Shown one piece after another: positions 1-7,583 of a DNA stretch of 8,200 bases. Location of the stretch: contig CAJUPK010000114.1 in NCBI GenBank assembly GCA_910588415.1, positions 1-8,200 on the forward strand, given 5' to 3'. Below the pieces are notes generated by a model. That model was given only the letters and a program-made list of their open reading frames with translations. It did not search any database and had not been told where the DNA came from. Each line of letters opens with the position of its first letter. Positions within the stretch are counted from its first letter, which is position 1. The stretch comes from an uncultured Oscillospiraceae bacterium (GTDB taxonomy: Bacteria > Bacillota > Clostridia > Oscillospirales > Acutalibacteraceae). A program made the translations under genes and the position numbers.

Positions 1-1
1 G

Positions 2-2050
2 CTGGGGGTACTTTATGGACTATATAGAGCCGACCCTTGGTCTGGCCGTGACTATGAAAACGGTTTGCATGGATCTTATATGAAGAGGGCATATAATCTG
101 GCCCAACGCTACGTCATAGAACATTCCCGGTTTGGGATCCCCATGCTTCTAAGTACGGAATGTCCCCATGGTCATCAGGCGCTGGATGGCTATTTGCTGC
201 CAGTAAACCTGGCCATGGGTGCGGCTTGGAATCCAGAGCTGGTGGCAGCGGCATACAAGGTGTGCGGGACACAGTTAAGGGAGCTGGGAGTGGACTATGC
301 GCTTATTTCTATGCTGGATGTACTGCGGGATCCCCGCTGGGGCCGGAGCGAGGAGTGCTATTCAGAGGACCCCTTCTTGGCGTCAGCTTTGGCAGGCAAA
401 GCGGTAGAGGGCTGCCGGGAAGCAGGGGTAGCTGTGGTGGCAAAGCATTTCTGTGCCCAGGGGGAGACCACCGGCGGCGTTAATGCCAGTGCTGCCCGGA
501 TAGGCGGAAGAGAATTACGAGAAATCCACCTGCCTCCGGTAAGAGCTTGCTGTCAGGCAGGAGTAGAGGGATTTATGGCGGCTTACAATGAGATCGACGG
601 TGTATTTTGCCACAGCAACCGAGAACTCCTTCAGAAAATTTTGCGGGAAGAAATGGGATTTACGGGAATTGTTATGGCGGATGGCCAGGCAGTGGACCGC
701 TTAGACAGCTTAACGGGTTCTCCGGCAGCGTCAGGGGCCATGGCCCTGAAGGCTGGAGTTGGCATCAGCCTGTGGGACCAGGCTTTCGCCCACCTGGACG
801 AGGCGGTGGAGCGGGGCTTGGTCTCCGAAGCGGAGATAGACCAGGCTGTTTTACGGGTGCTGGAACTGAAATTTAGCCGGGGATTGTTTGACCATCCATA
901 CCTGGATGAGACTCCTCCGAAGCAGTTTGGGTACGCGGAATTTCCTGAAAGCCTGGAACTCTCCCGGCAGAGCCCGGTGCTGCTGAAGAATCAGAGTGTT
1001 TTGCCGTTGAAGCCAGACATTAAAATAGCGGTGATAGGACCGAACGCCCACAGCATATATAACCAGTTGGGCGACTATACTCCTGCCCAGCGGCACGGGC
1101 AAGGAGTAACGCCTTTGCAGGGACTGCAGGCACTGCGGGGGGAAGAGGCGGTACAGTATGCCCAGGGCTGTACAGTATGTGGTACGGACACAAGAGGAAT
1201 TCCGGCAGCGGTGAAGCTGGCCCAGGAATGTGACGTGGCCGTGCTGGTGCTGGGGGGCTCTTCCAGCCGGTTTGCCGGAGCGCAGTTTGACACCAATGGT
1301 GCGGCTGTAGCCAATGGGCCTGTAGAGATGGACTGCGGCGAGGGGATTGACGCGCATGACCTGTCTCTGCCTGGCGTACAGAAGCAGTTGGCGGAAGCTG
1401 TGTTTCAGGTGGGGAAACCTGTGGTAACAGTGGTTATCGCCGGACGCCCCTATGGAGTGGAAGAGCTGTGCCAGAAGTCGGCAGCGGCACTGTATGCGTT
1501 TTACCCCGGCCCAATGGGCGGTCAGGCTATTGCGGAGATATTGACCGGCGTAATTGCGCCCTCGGGCCGGCTGCCAGCGTCTTTGCCCAGCAGCGCAGGA
1601 GAACTGCCCTGTTATTACAACTATAAAGCCTCCTATACGCCTGGAGGCAAGCCGCAGTATCCCTTTGGATTTGGGATGACGTACACAGACTTTGTGTTGG
1701 CAGATCTTGCGTTTCCGACGGCTGTAGCCAAACAGGCGCTGCTGGATGGGGCCAGCGTATCCGTGCGCTTTACTTTGGAAAACACAGGCGAAATGGGAGC
1801 CTGTGCAGTACCGCAGCTGTTCCTTAGGGATAGGCTGGCCAGCACAGTCCGCCGGGTAAAAGAACTAAAGGCTTTTCAAAAAGTGTACTTGCGGCCAGGA
1901 GAGAAGAGCGCCTGCACACTGACCTTGGACAGAGAAGCTTTCTCCCTTTGGGACACAGAGATGAATTTTGTAGTAGAACCAGGCTGGTTTGACCTCTATC
2001 TGGAAGAGGGAGGCAAGCTCTGGGCCCAGGGCCAGCTGGAAATCCAGTGA
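2..2050 (+). CDS. Glycoside hydrolase family 3 (beta-glucosidase/beta-xylosidase type), 5' end missing
   Basis: GH3 enzymes remove terminal beta-linked glucose, xylose or related sugars by a retaining mechanism. The reading frame is open from the left edge, and the residues before the TTG at 65 already match the family (RADPWSG, then NGLHGSY), so the true start lies upstream. The visible part is 682 residues. Numbering from the first visible codon, the N-terminal barrel carries ECPHGH (53-58), DPRWGR followed by SEECYSEDP (110 on), the Lys-His pair in AKHF (K148, H149) and the probable nucleophile D227 in IVMADG. The second alpha/beta domain starts near VLLKN (326) and carries CGEGID, where E447 is a candidate acid/base residue, followed by LSLPG. 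YPFGFGMTY (553-561) leads into a C-terminal fibronectin-III-like domain (about 570-680). The exact substrate cannot be read from sequence. A signal peptide cannot be judged because the N-terminus is absent. The gene ends 24 bp before a strong terminator. Confidence 0.93.
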   Translation: MGVLYGLYRADPWSGRDYENGLHGSYMKRAYNLAQRYVIEHSRFGIPMLLSTECPHGHQALDGYLLPVNLAMGAAWNPELVAAAYKVCGTQLRELGVDYALISMLDVLRDPRWGRSEECYSEDPFLASALAGKAVEGCREAGVAVVAKHFCAQGETTGGVNASAARIGGRELREIHLPPVRACCQAGVEGFMAAYNEIDGVFCHSNRELLQKILREEMGFTGIVMADGQAVDRLDSLTGSPAASGAMALKAGVGISLWDQAFAHLDEAVERGLVSEAEIDQAVLRVLELKFSRGLFDHPYLDETPPKQFGYAEFPESLELSRQSPVLLKNQSVLPLKPDIKIAVIGPNAHSIYNQLGDYTPAQRHGQGVTPLQGLQALRGEEAVQYAQGCTVCGTDTRGIPAAVKLAQECDVAVLVLGGSSSRFAGAQFDTNGAAVANGPVEMDCGEGIDAHDLSLPGVQKQLAEAVFQVGKPVVTVVIAGRPYGVEELCQKSAAALYAFYPGPMGGQAIAEILTGVIAPSGRLPASLPSSAGELPCYYNYKASYTPGGKPQYPFGFGMTYTDFVLADLAFPTAVAKQALLDGASVSVRFTLENTGEMGACAVPQLFLRDRLASTVRRVKELKAFQKVYLRPGEKSACTLTLDREAFSLWDTEMNFVVEPGWFDLYLEEGGKLWAQGQLEIQ

Positions 2051-2074
2051 AGAAATCATGCGCCATTTGCAATA

Positions 2075-2109
2075 AAAAGCGCTCTGCCTTTAGCTGGCAG
2101 AGCGCTTTT
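2075..2109. terminator. Bidirectional intrinsic terminator
   Basis: A perfect 14-bp stem is formed by 2075-2088 and 2096-2109 around a 7-base loop. The GC-rich core GCGCTCTGCC is flanked by AAAA on the left and TTTT on the right. Read on the plus strand it follows the GH3 stop by 24 bp and ends in TTTTG. Read on the minus strand the stem runs into TTTTTATTG, a slightly better U-tract. It therefore probably ends the GH3 transcript and can also stop transcripts from the convergent BofC-like gene. Confidence 0.88.
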
Positions 2110-2128
2110 GTCAAGTATAGTTAACGCA

Positions 2129-2220
2129 GTTCAAAAGAGGTATGACCTCTTTTGAACCTGGCGGTGCGGGCGCGCCCGCGCAGCCCTGCTTGAAAATCGG
2201 TATTTACACCGATTTTCAAG
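2129..2220. repeat. Triple-hairpin palindromic element, intergenic (REP/MITE-like candidate)
   Basis: Three inverted repeats follow each other with only 2-3 bases between them. Hairpin 1 pairs 2129-2141 with 2145-2157 (GTTCAAAAGAGGT, perfect 13 bp, loop ATG). Hairpin 2 spans 2160-2185, a GC-rich palindrome with a perfect 14-base core at 2166-2179 and outer arms broken by one mismatch and one G-T pair. Hairpin 3 pairs 2189-2201 with 2208-2220 (CTTGAAAATCGGT, perfect 13 bp, loop of six). The arms of hairpins 1 and 3 agree at 9 of 13 positions, so the two ends of the element also form an imperfect terminal inverted repeat. There is no U-tract after any of the hairpins, so a plain terminator is unlikely. 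The element lies 13 bp beyond the stop of the minus-strand BofC-like gene and would fall in its 3' untranslated region. Family membership as a dispersed repeat is inference; only one copy is in this window. Confidence 0.7.
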
Positions 2221-2233
2221 TGCGTTTACTATA

Positions 2234-2647
2234 TCAGTCGTAGTCCTCCAAGATGCCTTTGGCTTCGTTCAGTGTTTTTGCCGTGATGCCCTTTTTCAGC
2301 AGCTGTACATCCTCTTCTGGCAGCAGGTAGATCTCTGTGTCCGTCACAAGTACGGGTACCGTTTTGCCCTCTTGAAATACCCCAATCCTGCCCCGGTAAA
2401 CAGTAATCAAATAGCGGTCCTCCTGGGCATCTGCAAGGGTTTCGCTGTTTTCTTGACTTGGAGCCGGGTTTGGGGTATAATAGACGGTATCAGGTTTTGT
2501 GCTTAGGGGGCGGCCCTGTACCGCAGTGTCAACTTGCGCCGCTGCTGCGCTTCGCTTCAGCGAGAGCATGGCGGCTGTAACCACTAACGCCGTGATGGTG
2601 ATGATAAGCAGCCAGAGCGTGTAGAGCTTGTACTTTTTATGTGTCAT
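2234..2647 (-). CDS. Small membrane-anchored protein with BofC C-terminal-like domain
   Basis: This predicted 137-residue protein has a short Lys-rich N-terminus (THKKYK), one hydrophobic segment at about residues 10-30 (LWLLIITITALVVTAAML) and then a positive stretch, so it is probably anchored with its C-terminal part outside the membrane. A low-complexity linker (about 35-75) leads to a C-terminal domain with YLITVYRGRIGVFQ, PVLVTDTEIYLLPEED and LKKGI. This pattern resembles, by recall, clostridial proteins annotated as BofC C-terminal domain proteins. In Bacillus, BofC restrains the SpoIVB protease during sporulation; that function is not established for this shorter protein. I chose ATG at 2647 over the GTG at 2656 because GAGGTGG (minus strand, 2659-2653) sits at ribosome-site distance before the ATG and the GTG overlaps that site. 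The gene is divergent from the PBP gene and convergent with GH3. Confidence 0.72.
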   Translation of the reverse strand: MTHKKYKLYTLWLLIITITALVVTAAMLSLKRSAAAAQVDTAVQGRPLSTKPDTVYYTPNPAPSQENSETLADAQEDRYLITVYRGRIGVFQEGKTVPVLVTDTEIYLLPEEDVQLLKKGITAKTLNEAKGILEDYD

Positions 2648-2687
2648 AGGTACCACCTCGGCCGATAGTCTGCCCGGTTTTTAAAAA

Positions 2688-2696
2688 ATTATACCA
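2688..2696 (-). promoter_or_regulatory. Extended -10 sigma-A promoter for the BofC-like gene
   Basis: On the minus strand the region reads TGGTATAAT: a perfect TATAAT hexamer (2693 down to 2688) preceded by the TG of an extended -10 motif (2696-2695). No good -35 hexamer is found 16-18 bases upstream, which is common for extended -10 promoters. The predicted start point near 2681 gives a leader of roughly 34 bases before the ATG at 2647. I could not identify a comparably good plus-strand promoter for the PBP gene in the same 2657-2752 interval. Confidence 0.62.
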
Positions 2697-2739
2697 GTAT
2701 TTTCCTATTCTGCAGTTCTTAATTTTTCACAGAGCATAT

Positions 2740-2744
2740 GGAGG
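2740..2744 (+). promoter_or_regulatory. Ribosome binding site selecting the GTG start of the PBP gene
   Basis: GGAGG at 2740-2744 is 8 bases before an in-frame GTG at 2753. The alternative ATG at 2738 overlaps this site and has only a weak AGAG before it. The GTG start is therefore favoured. The difference is five N-terminal residues. Confidence 0.65.
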
Positions 2745-2752
2745 AACAGCCA

Positions 2753-5320
2753 GTGAGAAAAGAAGACATCAACAAGTATACGACTACGTCCATGCAAATT
2801 CCCAGCCAACGTACAGAAGGGGAATTTTCTAAATCTGCCGGAGCCACGGCCAAGGCGGTCAGCGGCATGTTTTTTAAGGCGCTGAAAACCATCTTTTGGG
2901 TGGCGGCTATCACGGGACTGCTGGTGTTTCTGTCAGTGGCCTCGTATATTCTGAGTTTCCGCCATGTAGAGCCGCCGGATATTGCCTCTATCAGCCTGAA
3001 GTATTCCAGTGAGATCTATGTGGACAGCGGCGGGGGAAACTATGTGGAATATATGCCCCTGTACCGGGATGAAAACCGCGTTTGGATGCCTCTGAATGAT
3101 ATCCCAGACTATATGCAGACTGCTCAGATTGCCATTGAGGACCACCGGTTCTACCAGCACCAAGGGGTGGACTGGAAGGGGACGGCTGGCGCGGTGCTCC
3201 ACTTGCTGACCGGCCAGCCCGGCCGGGGCGGCTCTACCTTGACGCAGCAGCTTATCAAGAACATCACGAAAGAGAACCAAGTCAGCATCATGCGTAAGGT
3301 AAAGGAGATCTTCACAGCCCTGAATATGGAGAGGGACAAGTATACTAAAGAGCAGATCTTGGAGGCATACTTGAATTACGTGAATTACGGGGGCATCTGC
3401 CAGGGAGTAGAGGCTGCAGCCCAATGCTACTTTGAGAAGAGCATAACCGAGTGCTCCTTGGCTGAGTGCGCGCTTATCGCGGGCATTACCCAGAACCCCT
3501 ATCAGTACAATCCCCTGCTTTTCCCCGACAAGAGCAAGGAGAAGGCGGAGGTTGTGTTGGACCGTATGCTGGAGCTCTCCAAGAGCGAGGAACTGGACAC
3601 CGAGCATCTTGTGCCCATTACTCAGGCTGAACATGACGCAGCCCTGCAGGAGCTGGCTGCCATGGACTTTGTGGGTGCGGACATTGAAGAGGAGAATGTA
3701 GAGGACCAGCAGGACGAGACGCTGTGGAACTGGTATATGGATGATATGTTCAATCAGATCGTGGAAGACCTGATGGAGCGGTACAGCTGCGATGAGGACT
3801 ATGCCACCACGCTGATGTATAACGGCGGTCTTGAGATTTACAGCGCCATGGACCGGACTTTGCAGAACGACCTGGAACATTTCTTCCTTACCAATACGGA
3901 CATGCTGCCTGCCGACGAGGATATCCAGCTAGGATTCTACATGATGAATCCCTATAATGGACAGGTAATGGCCACCATCGGCGATCGGTATGCCCGAGAC
4001 GGTGTGCGGCTTTACAGCAATGCCACCCAGGCAGAACGCCAGTGCGGCTCTTCGATGAAGGGCGTGGGGCCCTATGCCGTGGGCATCAACACCGGGGCGA
4101 TCACCTATGGATCGGTGTTGAAGGACCAGCCCCTGCCCGACTATTTTGGACCCGGCCAGCCCGGCCCCAAAAACTGGAATGGACGCTACAGCAATTATAT
4201 GTGTGTGGACCGGGCTCTGGAGACCTCCATGAACGCTCCGGCAGTACAACTGGCCAACACAGTGGGACCCAACGCCATCTATGAGTGGCTGACACAGTCT
4301 CTGCACTTCAGTACCCTGGTGCCCGAGGACAATGATCTTTCTCCTATGGCTTTGGGCGGACTGAGCTGGGGCGTTACCGTGGCGGACATGACCGCGGGCT
4401 ATCAAATCTATGCCAATGGGGGCGTTTACCATCGGCCCATCACCTATTGGTATGTAAAGGACCACAACGGCAATGTGATCTTGGACAACCGGGACGACCC
4501 CGGTACCCAGGTGATGAGTCCTGAGGCAGCTACCATCATGAACAAGCTGCTGCAGAGGACAATTTATGGCAGCCAGGCTACAGGCGGCTATTTAGCGGAC
4601 CTGCCCGTGACAGTTTATGGAAAGACTGGCACCACGGACGACGACTTTGATTTATACTTTGTAGGGGCCACTCCTTTCTGTGTGGCAGGCATCTGGAATG
4701 GTTATACCTATAACCAGGAGCTGGGGGATGGCACCATGCATCTGCGCACCTGGAAGGCTGTAATGCAGCATTTGATTGAAAAATATGACTGGTCAGACAG
4801 GCAGTGGGTTATCAGCGAGAATGTATATGCAACCAGTTTCTGCCGCAGCAGCGGAAAATTGGCGGGGCCGGGCTGTTTTGACACAGCTACAGGCTGGTAT
4901 GCCACAGGCAGCGCCCCAGGAACCTGCAATGGCGGTTCGGACCATTTTGCTGGACCAGCCGTGTCTCCTTCGGCGTCTCCATCCGCTTCGCCTTCTACCT
5001 CGCCGTCTGTTTCTCCCTCGGTGTCGCCTTCTGTTTCACCCTCGGCGGACCCAAGTGCAGAACCATCGGCTACACCGGGCGCGACCCCTGAACCGACAGA
5101 TACTCCTGTGCCGCCTCCTGGCCCCACAGATGAGCCCCCAGTGACGTTCGATCCCATTCCTACTGACAGCCCGCCGCCGGACTCTACGCCAGAGCCCACA
5201 CCGGAGGTTCCCACGGAAGATCCGCCTGTTACAGATCCGCCTGAACCCACGCCGGAGGAACCGGATAATTCAGGCGGCTCGGACGTGGGTATCCACACGC
5301 CGGATGTGCCAATGGGCTGA
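2753..5320 (+). CDS. Class A penicillin-binding protein (bifunctional transglycosylase/transpeptidase, PBP1A type)
   Basis: This enzyme polymerises lipid II into glycan strands and crosslinks the peptides on the outer face of the membrane. Residues are numbered from the ATG at 2738; subtract five for the preferred GTG start. A cytoplasmic N-terminus is followed by one transmembrane segment (about 47-71). The GT51 domain has E134 in IAIEDHRFYQH, RGGSTLTQQLIKN, the second catalytic Glu E190 in RKVKE, and the YLNYVNYG and GVEAAAQCYF blocks. The transpeptidase domain has all three penicillin-binding motifs: SSMK (S438 nucleophile, K441), SMN (497-499) and KTGT (629-632). It ends in a Cys-containing segment (CFDTATGWYATG) and a 118-residue Ser/Pro/Thr/Glu-rich tail with SPSx repeats. 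At about 855 residues it is within the range for clostridial PBP1A with such tails. It is transcribed away from the BofC-like gene. No terminator was recognised between it and hom, so readthrough is possible. Confidence 0.95.
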   Translation: MRKEDINKYTTTSMQIPSQRTEGEFSKSAGATAKAVSGMFFKALKTIFWVAAITGLLVFLSVASYILSFRHVEPPDIASISLKYSSEIYVDSGGGNYVEYMPLYRDENRVWMPLNDIPDYMQTAQIAIEDHRFYQHQGVDWKGTAGAVLHLLTGQPGRGGSTLTQQLIKNITKENQVSIMRKVKEIFTALNMERDKYTKEQILEAYLNYVNYGGICQGVEAAAQCYFEKSITECSLAECALIAGITQNPYQYNPLLFPDKSKEKAEVVLDRMLELSKSEELDTEHLVPITQAEHDAALQELAAMDFVGADIEEENVEDQQDETLWNWYMDDMFNQIVEDLMERYSCDEDYATTLMYNGGLEIYSAMDRTLQNDLEHFFLTNTDMLPADEDIQLGFYMMNPYNGQVMATIGDRYARDGVRLYSNATQAERQCGSSMKGVGPYAVGINTGAITYGSVLKDQPLPDYFGPGQPGPKNWNGRYSNYMCVDRALETSMNAPAVQLANTVGPNAIYEWLTQSLHFSTLVPEDNDLSPMALGGLSWGVTVADMTAGYQIYANGGVYHRPITYWYVKDHNGNVILDNRDDPGTQVMSPEAATIMNKLLQRTIYGSQATGGYLADLPVTVYGKTGTTDDDFDLYFVGATPFCVAGIWNGYTYNQELGDGTMHLRTWKAVMQHLIEKYDWSDRQWVISENVYATSFCRSSGKLAGPGCFDTATGWYATGSAPGTCNGGSDHFAGPAVSPSASPSASPSTSPSVSPSVSPSVSPSADPSAEPSATPGATPEPTDTPVPPPGPTDEPPVTFDPIPTDSPPPDSTPEPTPEVPTEDPPVTDPPEPTPEEPDNSGGSDVGIHTPDVPMG
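4964..5071 (+). repeat. In-gene four-residue tandem repeat (SPSx) of the PBP tail
   Basis: Nine consecutive four-residue units of the form SPS followed by A, V or T (the last two DPSA and EPSA) occupy residues 743-778 from the ATG, then grade into TPGA, TPEP and other Pro/Thr/Glu-rich sequence to the C-terminus. The Ser and Pro codons vary from unit to unit (tct, tcg, tcc, tca; cct, cca, ccg, ccc), so the DNA repeat is imperfect while the protein repeat is strict. Such tails are usually disordered cell-wall-spanning segments and can vary in length between strains; that is family knowledge and inference. Confidence 0.85.
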
Positions 5321-5411
5321 TGGTATCCTTGGAGGGAAGTGAAATCAAGCCTGGGCTTTTGCTGATTGGATGAAGAGCGTTTAAGCAACAATGATATCAA
5401 TAATTTTGGAT

Positions 5412-5417
5412 AGGGGA
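5412..5417 (+). promoter_or_regulatory. hom: Ribosome binding site selecting the ATG at 5427 for hom
   Basis: AGGGGA at 5412-5417 lies 9 bases before ATG 5427. The in-frame ATG at 5391 would place this site inside the coding region and add twelve residues before the family's usual N-terminus, which begins directly with the Rossmann strand (here ADIAVLGHG). No convincing promoter was found in 5321-5411. Confidence 0.7.
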
Positions 5418-5426
5418 AGTGGTAAA

Positions 5427-6674
5427 ATGGCGGATATAGCGGTATTGGGCCACGGAGTGGTTGGCTCTGGGGTGCTGGAGGTAATGCTGACCCACCGGGA
5501 AAGCATAACCCGCCGGGCCAAAGAAGAGATCCATGTAAAGCATATTTTGGATCTAAGAGAGTTCCCGGAGCTTTCCTATGCTGCATCGTTCACAAAGGAT
5601 TTTCAGGTGATTCTCCAGGACCCAGAGGTTAAGATTGTAGTGGAGTGTATGGGTGGTCTTGAGCCAGCCTATACCTTTGTGAAGCAATGCCTCTCCAATG
5701 GCAAATCAGTAGTCACCTCAAATAAAGAGCTGGTGGCTGCCAAAGGCGCAAAGCTGTTGGCGCTGGCCCAGAGAAATAATTTAAATTTTCTGTTTGAGGC
5801 TAGTGTAGGGGGGGGCATCCCCATTATCCGTCCCATCAGCCAGTGCTTGGCTGCCAACGAGGTGGGGGAGATTGCGGGTATTCTTAATGGCACCACAAAC
5901 TTTATTTTGACTAAAATGATACGGGAGCATATGGAGTTCGGAGAGGCCCTGGCCTTGGCCCAGCAGCTGGGCTATGCAGAGCGGGACCCCTCTGCCGATG
6001 TGGAGGGCGCGGACGCCTGCCGGAAAATCTGTATTTTGGCCAGCTTGGCTTTTGGTACCCATGTATACCCAGAGGATGTTCACACAGAGGGAATCACAAG
6101 GATTACGCTGGAAGATGTGGCTTATGCGGATGCCTGGGGCGGAGTAATCAAGCTAATCGGCCAGGTAAAGATGCTGGAAAGCGGAAAAATTACCATTATG
6201 GTGGCGCCTATGTTTATCAGCCGGGAGAGCCAGCTGGCCAATGTAGACGATGTGTTCAACGGTATTTTGGTGCGGGGAGATGCTACGGGCGATGTGGTTT
6301 TCTACGGCAAGGGCGCGGGCAAGCTGCCTACTGCCAGTGCTGTGGTTGCGGATGTTATCGACTGTGTGAAGCATTTCAAAGCCAGAAAGTATCTGTTTTG
6401 GGAAGATGCAAAGCCTGGTTATGTAGAACCCTTTGGCAGTGTTTTGGACGCATTCTTTGTCCATATTAAGGGAGAAAGCTCTTCGGACGCTGTTTTTGCC
6501 CAGGCAGAGGAGAAATTCCCTGGGGCGGCGCGGATTATCCGGAAAGACGAGATGCCGGGAGAGGCTGGATTTTCCGTCAGCGGAATTACAGAGAATGACT
6601 TGCAGGCGGCCCTTAGCGAATTAGCGGCCAGCGGGATCTCTGTGTTAAACCGGGTAAAAATTTCCGACTTTTAA
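5427..6674 (+). CDS. hom: Homoserine dehydrogenase
   Basis: The enzyme reduces L-aspartate-4-semialdehyde to L-homoserine with NAD(P)H, at the branch point towards threonine and methionine, in the cytoplasm. The 415-residue length fits the monofunctional family form with a C-terminal ACT-like domain. Visible features are the Rossmann loop GHGVVGSG (8-15), TSNKELVA in the nucleotide-binding domain, NGTTNF (154-159), and the catalytic region ERDPSADVEGADACRK. By alignment from memory with the yeast enzyme, E185, D196 and K200 match the substrate-binding and catalytic Glu, Asp and Lys. The last 75 or so residues (FVHIKGESSSDAVFAQAEE onward) look like an ACT regulatory domain, consistent with threonine feedback control, though that is not demonstrated. 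The start at 5427 is chosen from the AGGGGA site and family N-terminus. thrB follows after 12 bp, so the two are almost certainly cotranscribed. Confidence 0.96.
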   Translation: MADIAVLGHGVVGSGVLEVMLTHRESITRRAKEEIHVKHILDLREFPELSYAASFTKDFQVILQDPEVKIVVECMGGLEPAYTFVKQCLSNGKSVVTSNKELVAAKGAKLLALAQRNNLNFLFEASVGGGIPIIRPISQCLAANEVGEIAGILNGTTNFILTKMIREHMEFGEALALAQQLGYAERDPSADVEGADACRKICILASLAFGTHVYPEDVHTEGITRITLEDVAYADAWGGVIKLIGQVKMLESGKITIMVAPMFISRESQLANVDDVFNGILVRGDATGDVVFYGKGAGKLPTASAVVADVIDCVKHFKARKYLFWEDAKPGYVEPFGSVLDAFFVHIKGESSSDAVFAQAEEKFPGAARIIRKDEMPGEAGFSVSGITENDLQAALSELAASGISVLNRVKISDF

Positions 6675-6686
6675 GGGGGAGAGGGA

Positions 6687-7583
6687 ATGATACGGATTGA
6701 TGTGCCGGCTACCAGTGCCAATCTGGGTTCTGGATTTGACTCGCTGGGTATTGCCCTCACCATGCAGAACCGGGTGTGGGTAGAGGAATACGATGGTTTA
6801 GAAATTCGCTGTACAGACAGCTTGGAGGTTCCCAAGGATGAGAGCAACTTGATTTTTTGGGCAGCCAAGCATCTGTATGAGATCTGCGGCAAAAAGCTGC
6901 CGGGGTTAAAAATTATTCAGGAAAATAATATCCCGATGGCAAGAGGACTGGGCAGCAGCTCGGCCTGTATCGTGGCGGGAATTTTAGCCGCGAACCGTTT
7001 TATGGGCAATCCCATGTCCAAGACAGATTTGATCAATCTGGCGGCAAAGATTGAAGGACACCCGGATAACACCAGCCCGGCATTGTCAGGCGGCCTGGTC
7101 GCTTCTGCTATGGAGGGAGAACGGGTTTACAGCGTCAGTGTGCCTGTTAGTGATAAGATTCGTTTTGCGCTGATGATTCCGCCCTTTGAGCTGAAGACGG
7201 AGAAAGCCCGGGCCGCTCTGCCCAAAGAGTACAGCCGGGAGGACGCGGTGTACAATCTGTCCCGGTCGGGATTGATGACCGCCTCCTTGTTTTCTGGGGA
7301 GCTGCACAATCTAAGAGTGGCGGTGCAGGACCGCATCCACCAGCCCTACCGCTCGGAGCTTATTGAAAACTATGATAATGTGTTCCGCATGAGCTATGAG
7401 CTGGGTTCCTTGGGTACCTATGTCAGCGGGGCAGGGCCTACCATTATTGCCATGATTGACGCGGAGAACGCCAGAGCCTTTGGAGAAAATTGTGTAAGCC
7501 ACTTGGCCGACAAGGGCATTACAGGATGGCGGGTGGAGATTCTCCAGGCCGATCAGGAGGGGGCTAAGGTGGTGATTGAGTAA
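6687..7583 (+). CDS. thrB: Homoserine kinase (GHMP family)
   Basis: The enzyme phosphorylates L-homoserine with ATP to O-phospho-L-homoserine, the substrate of threonine synthase. The 298-residue length is typical. GHMP-kinase signatures are clear: PATSANLGSGFDSLG at the N-terminus, the phosphate-binding loop ARGLGSSSA (GLGSSSA at 87-93), EGHPDNTSPALSGG in the homoserine-binding region, and YVSGAGPTIIAM near the C-terminus. The start is well supported by a purine-rich GGGGAGAGGGA site within the 12-bp gap after hom. The stop codon overlaps the start of the next gene by one base (TAATG), so the VOC protein is probably translationally coupled to it. thrC is not in the window. Confidence 0.96.
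   Translation: MIRIDVPATSANLGSGFDSLGIALTMQNRVWVEEYDGLEIRCTDSLEVPKDESNLIFWAAKHLYEICGKKLPGLKIIQENNIPMARGLGSSSACIVAGILAANRFMGNPMSKTDLINLAAKIEGHPDNTSPALSGGLVASAMEGERVYSVSVPVSDKIRFALMIPPFELKTEKARAALPKEYSREDAVYNLSRSGLMTASLFSGELHNLRVAVQDRIHQPYRSELIENYDNVFRMSYELGSLGTYVSGAGPTIIAMIDAENARAFGENCVSHLADKGITGWRVEILQADQEGAKVVIE

Noticed and set aside
65..67. TTG at 65 as the start of the GH3 gene
   Set aside because: The frame is open to the left edge and the residues before it match GH3 enzymes, with no ribosome site before the TTG.
2085..2114. TTGACA on the minus strand (2114-2109) as a -35 box
   Set aside because: No -10-like hexamer lies at 16-18 bases downstream, the site runs into the terminator stem, and no minus-strand gene follows.
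2933..3880. A 315-codon minus-strand open frame within the PBP gene
   Set aside because: The plus-strand frame encodes all the GT51 motifs here; the antisense product is His/Leu/Val-rich with no family pattern, as expected for an antisense shadow.
5345..5369. Possible hairpin AAGCCTGGGCTTTT before hom as a terminator or attenuator
   Set aside because: The stem is only 4-5 bp with a tiny loop and a short T-run, so it is too weak to call.
4708..5586. A 292-codon open frame on the minus strand, antisense to the PBP tail and hom start
   Set aside because: It is the shadow of the biased Ser/Pro-rich plus-strand repeat, whose complement gives Gly/Glu/Ser-rich codons without stops. It lacks a recognisable domain and crosses two well-supported genes.
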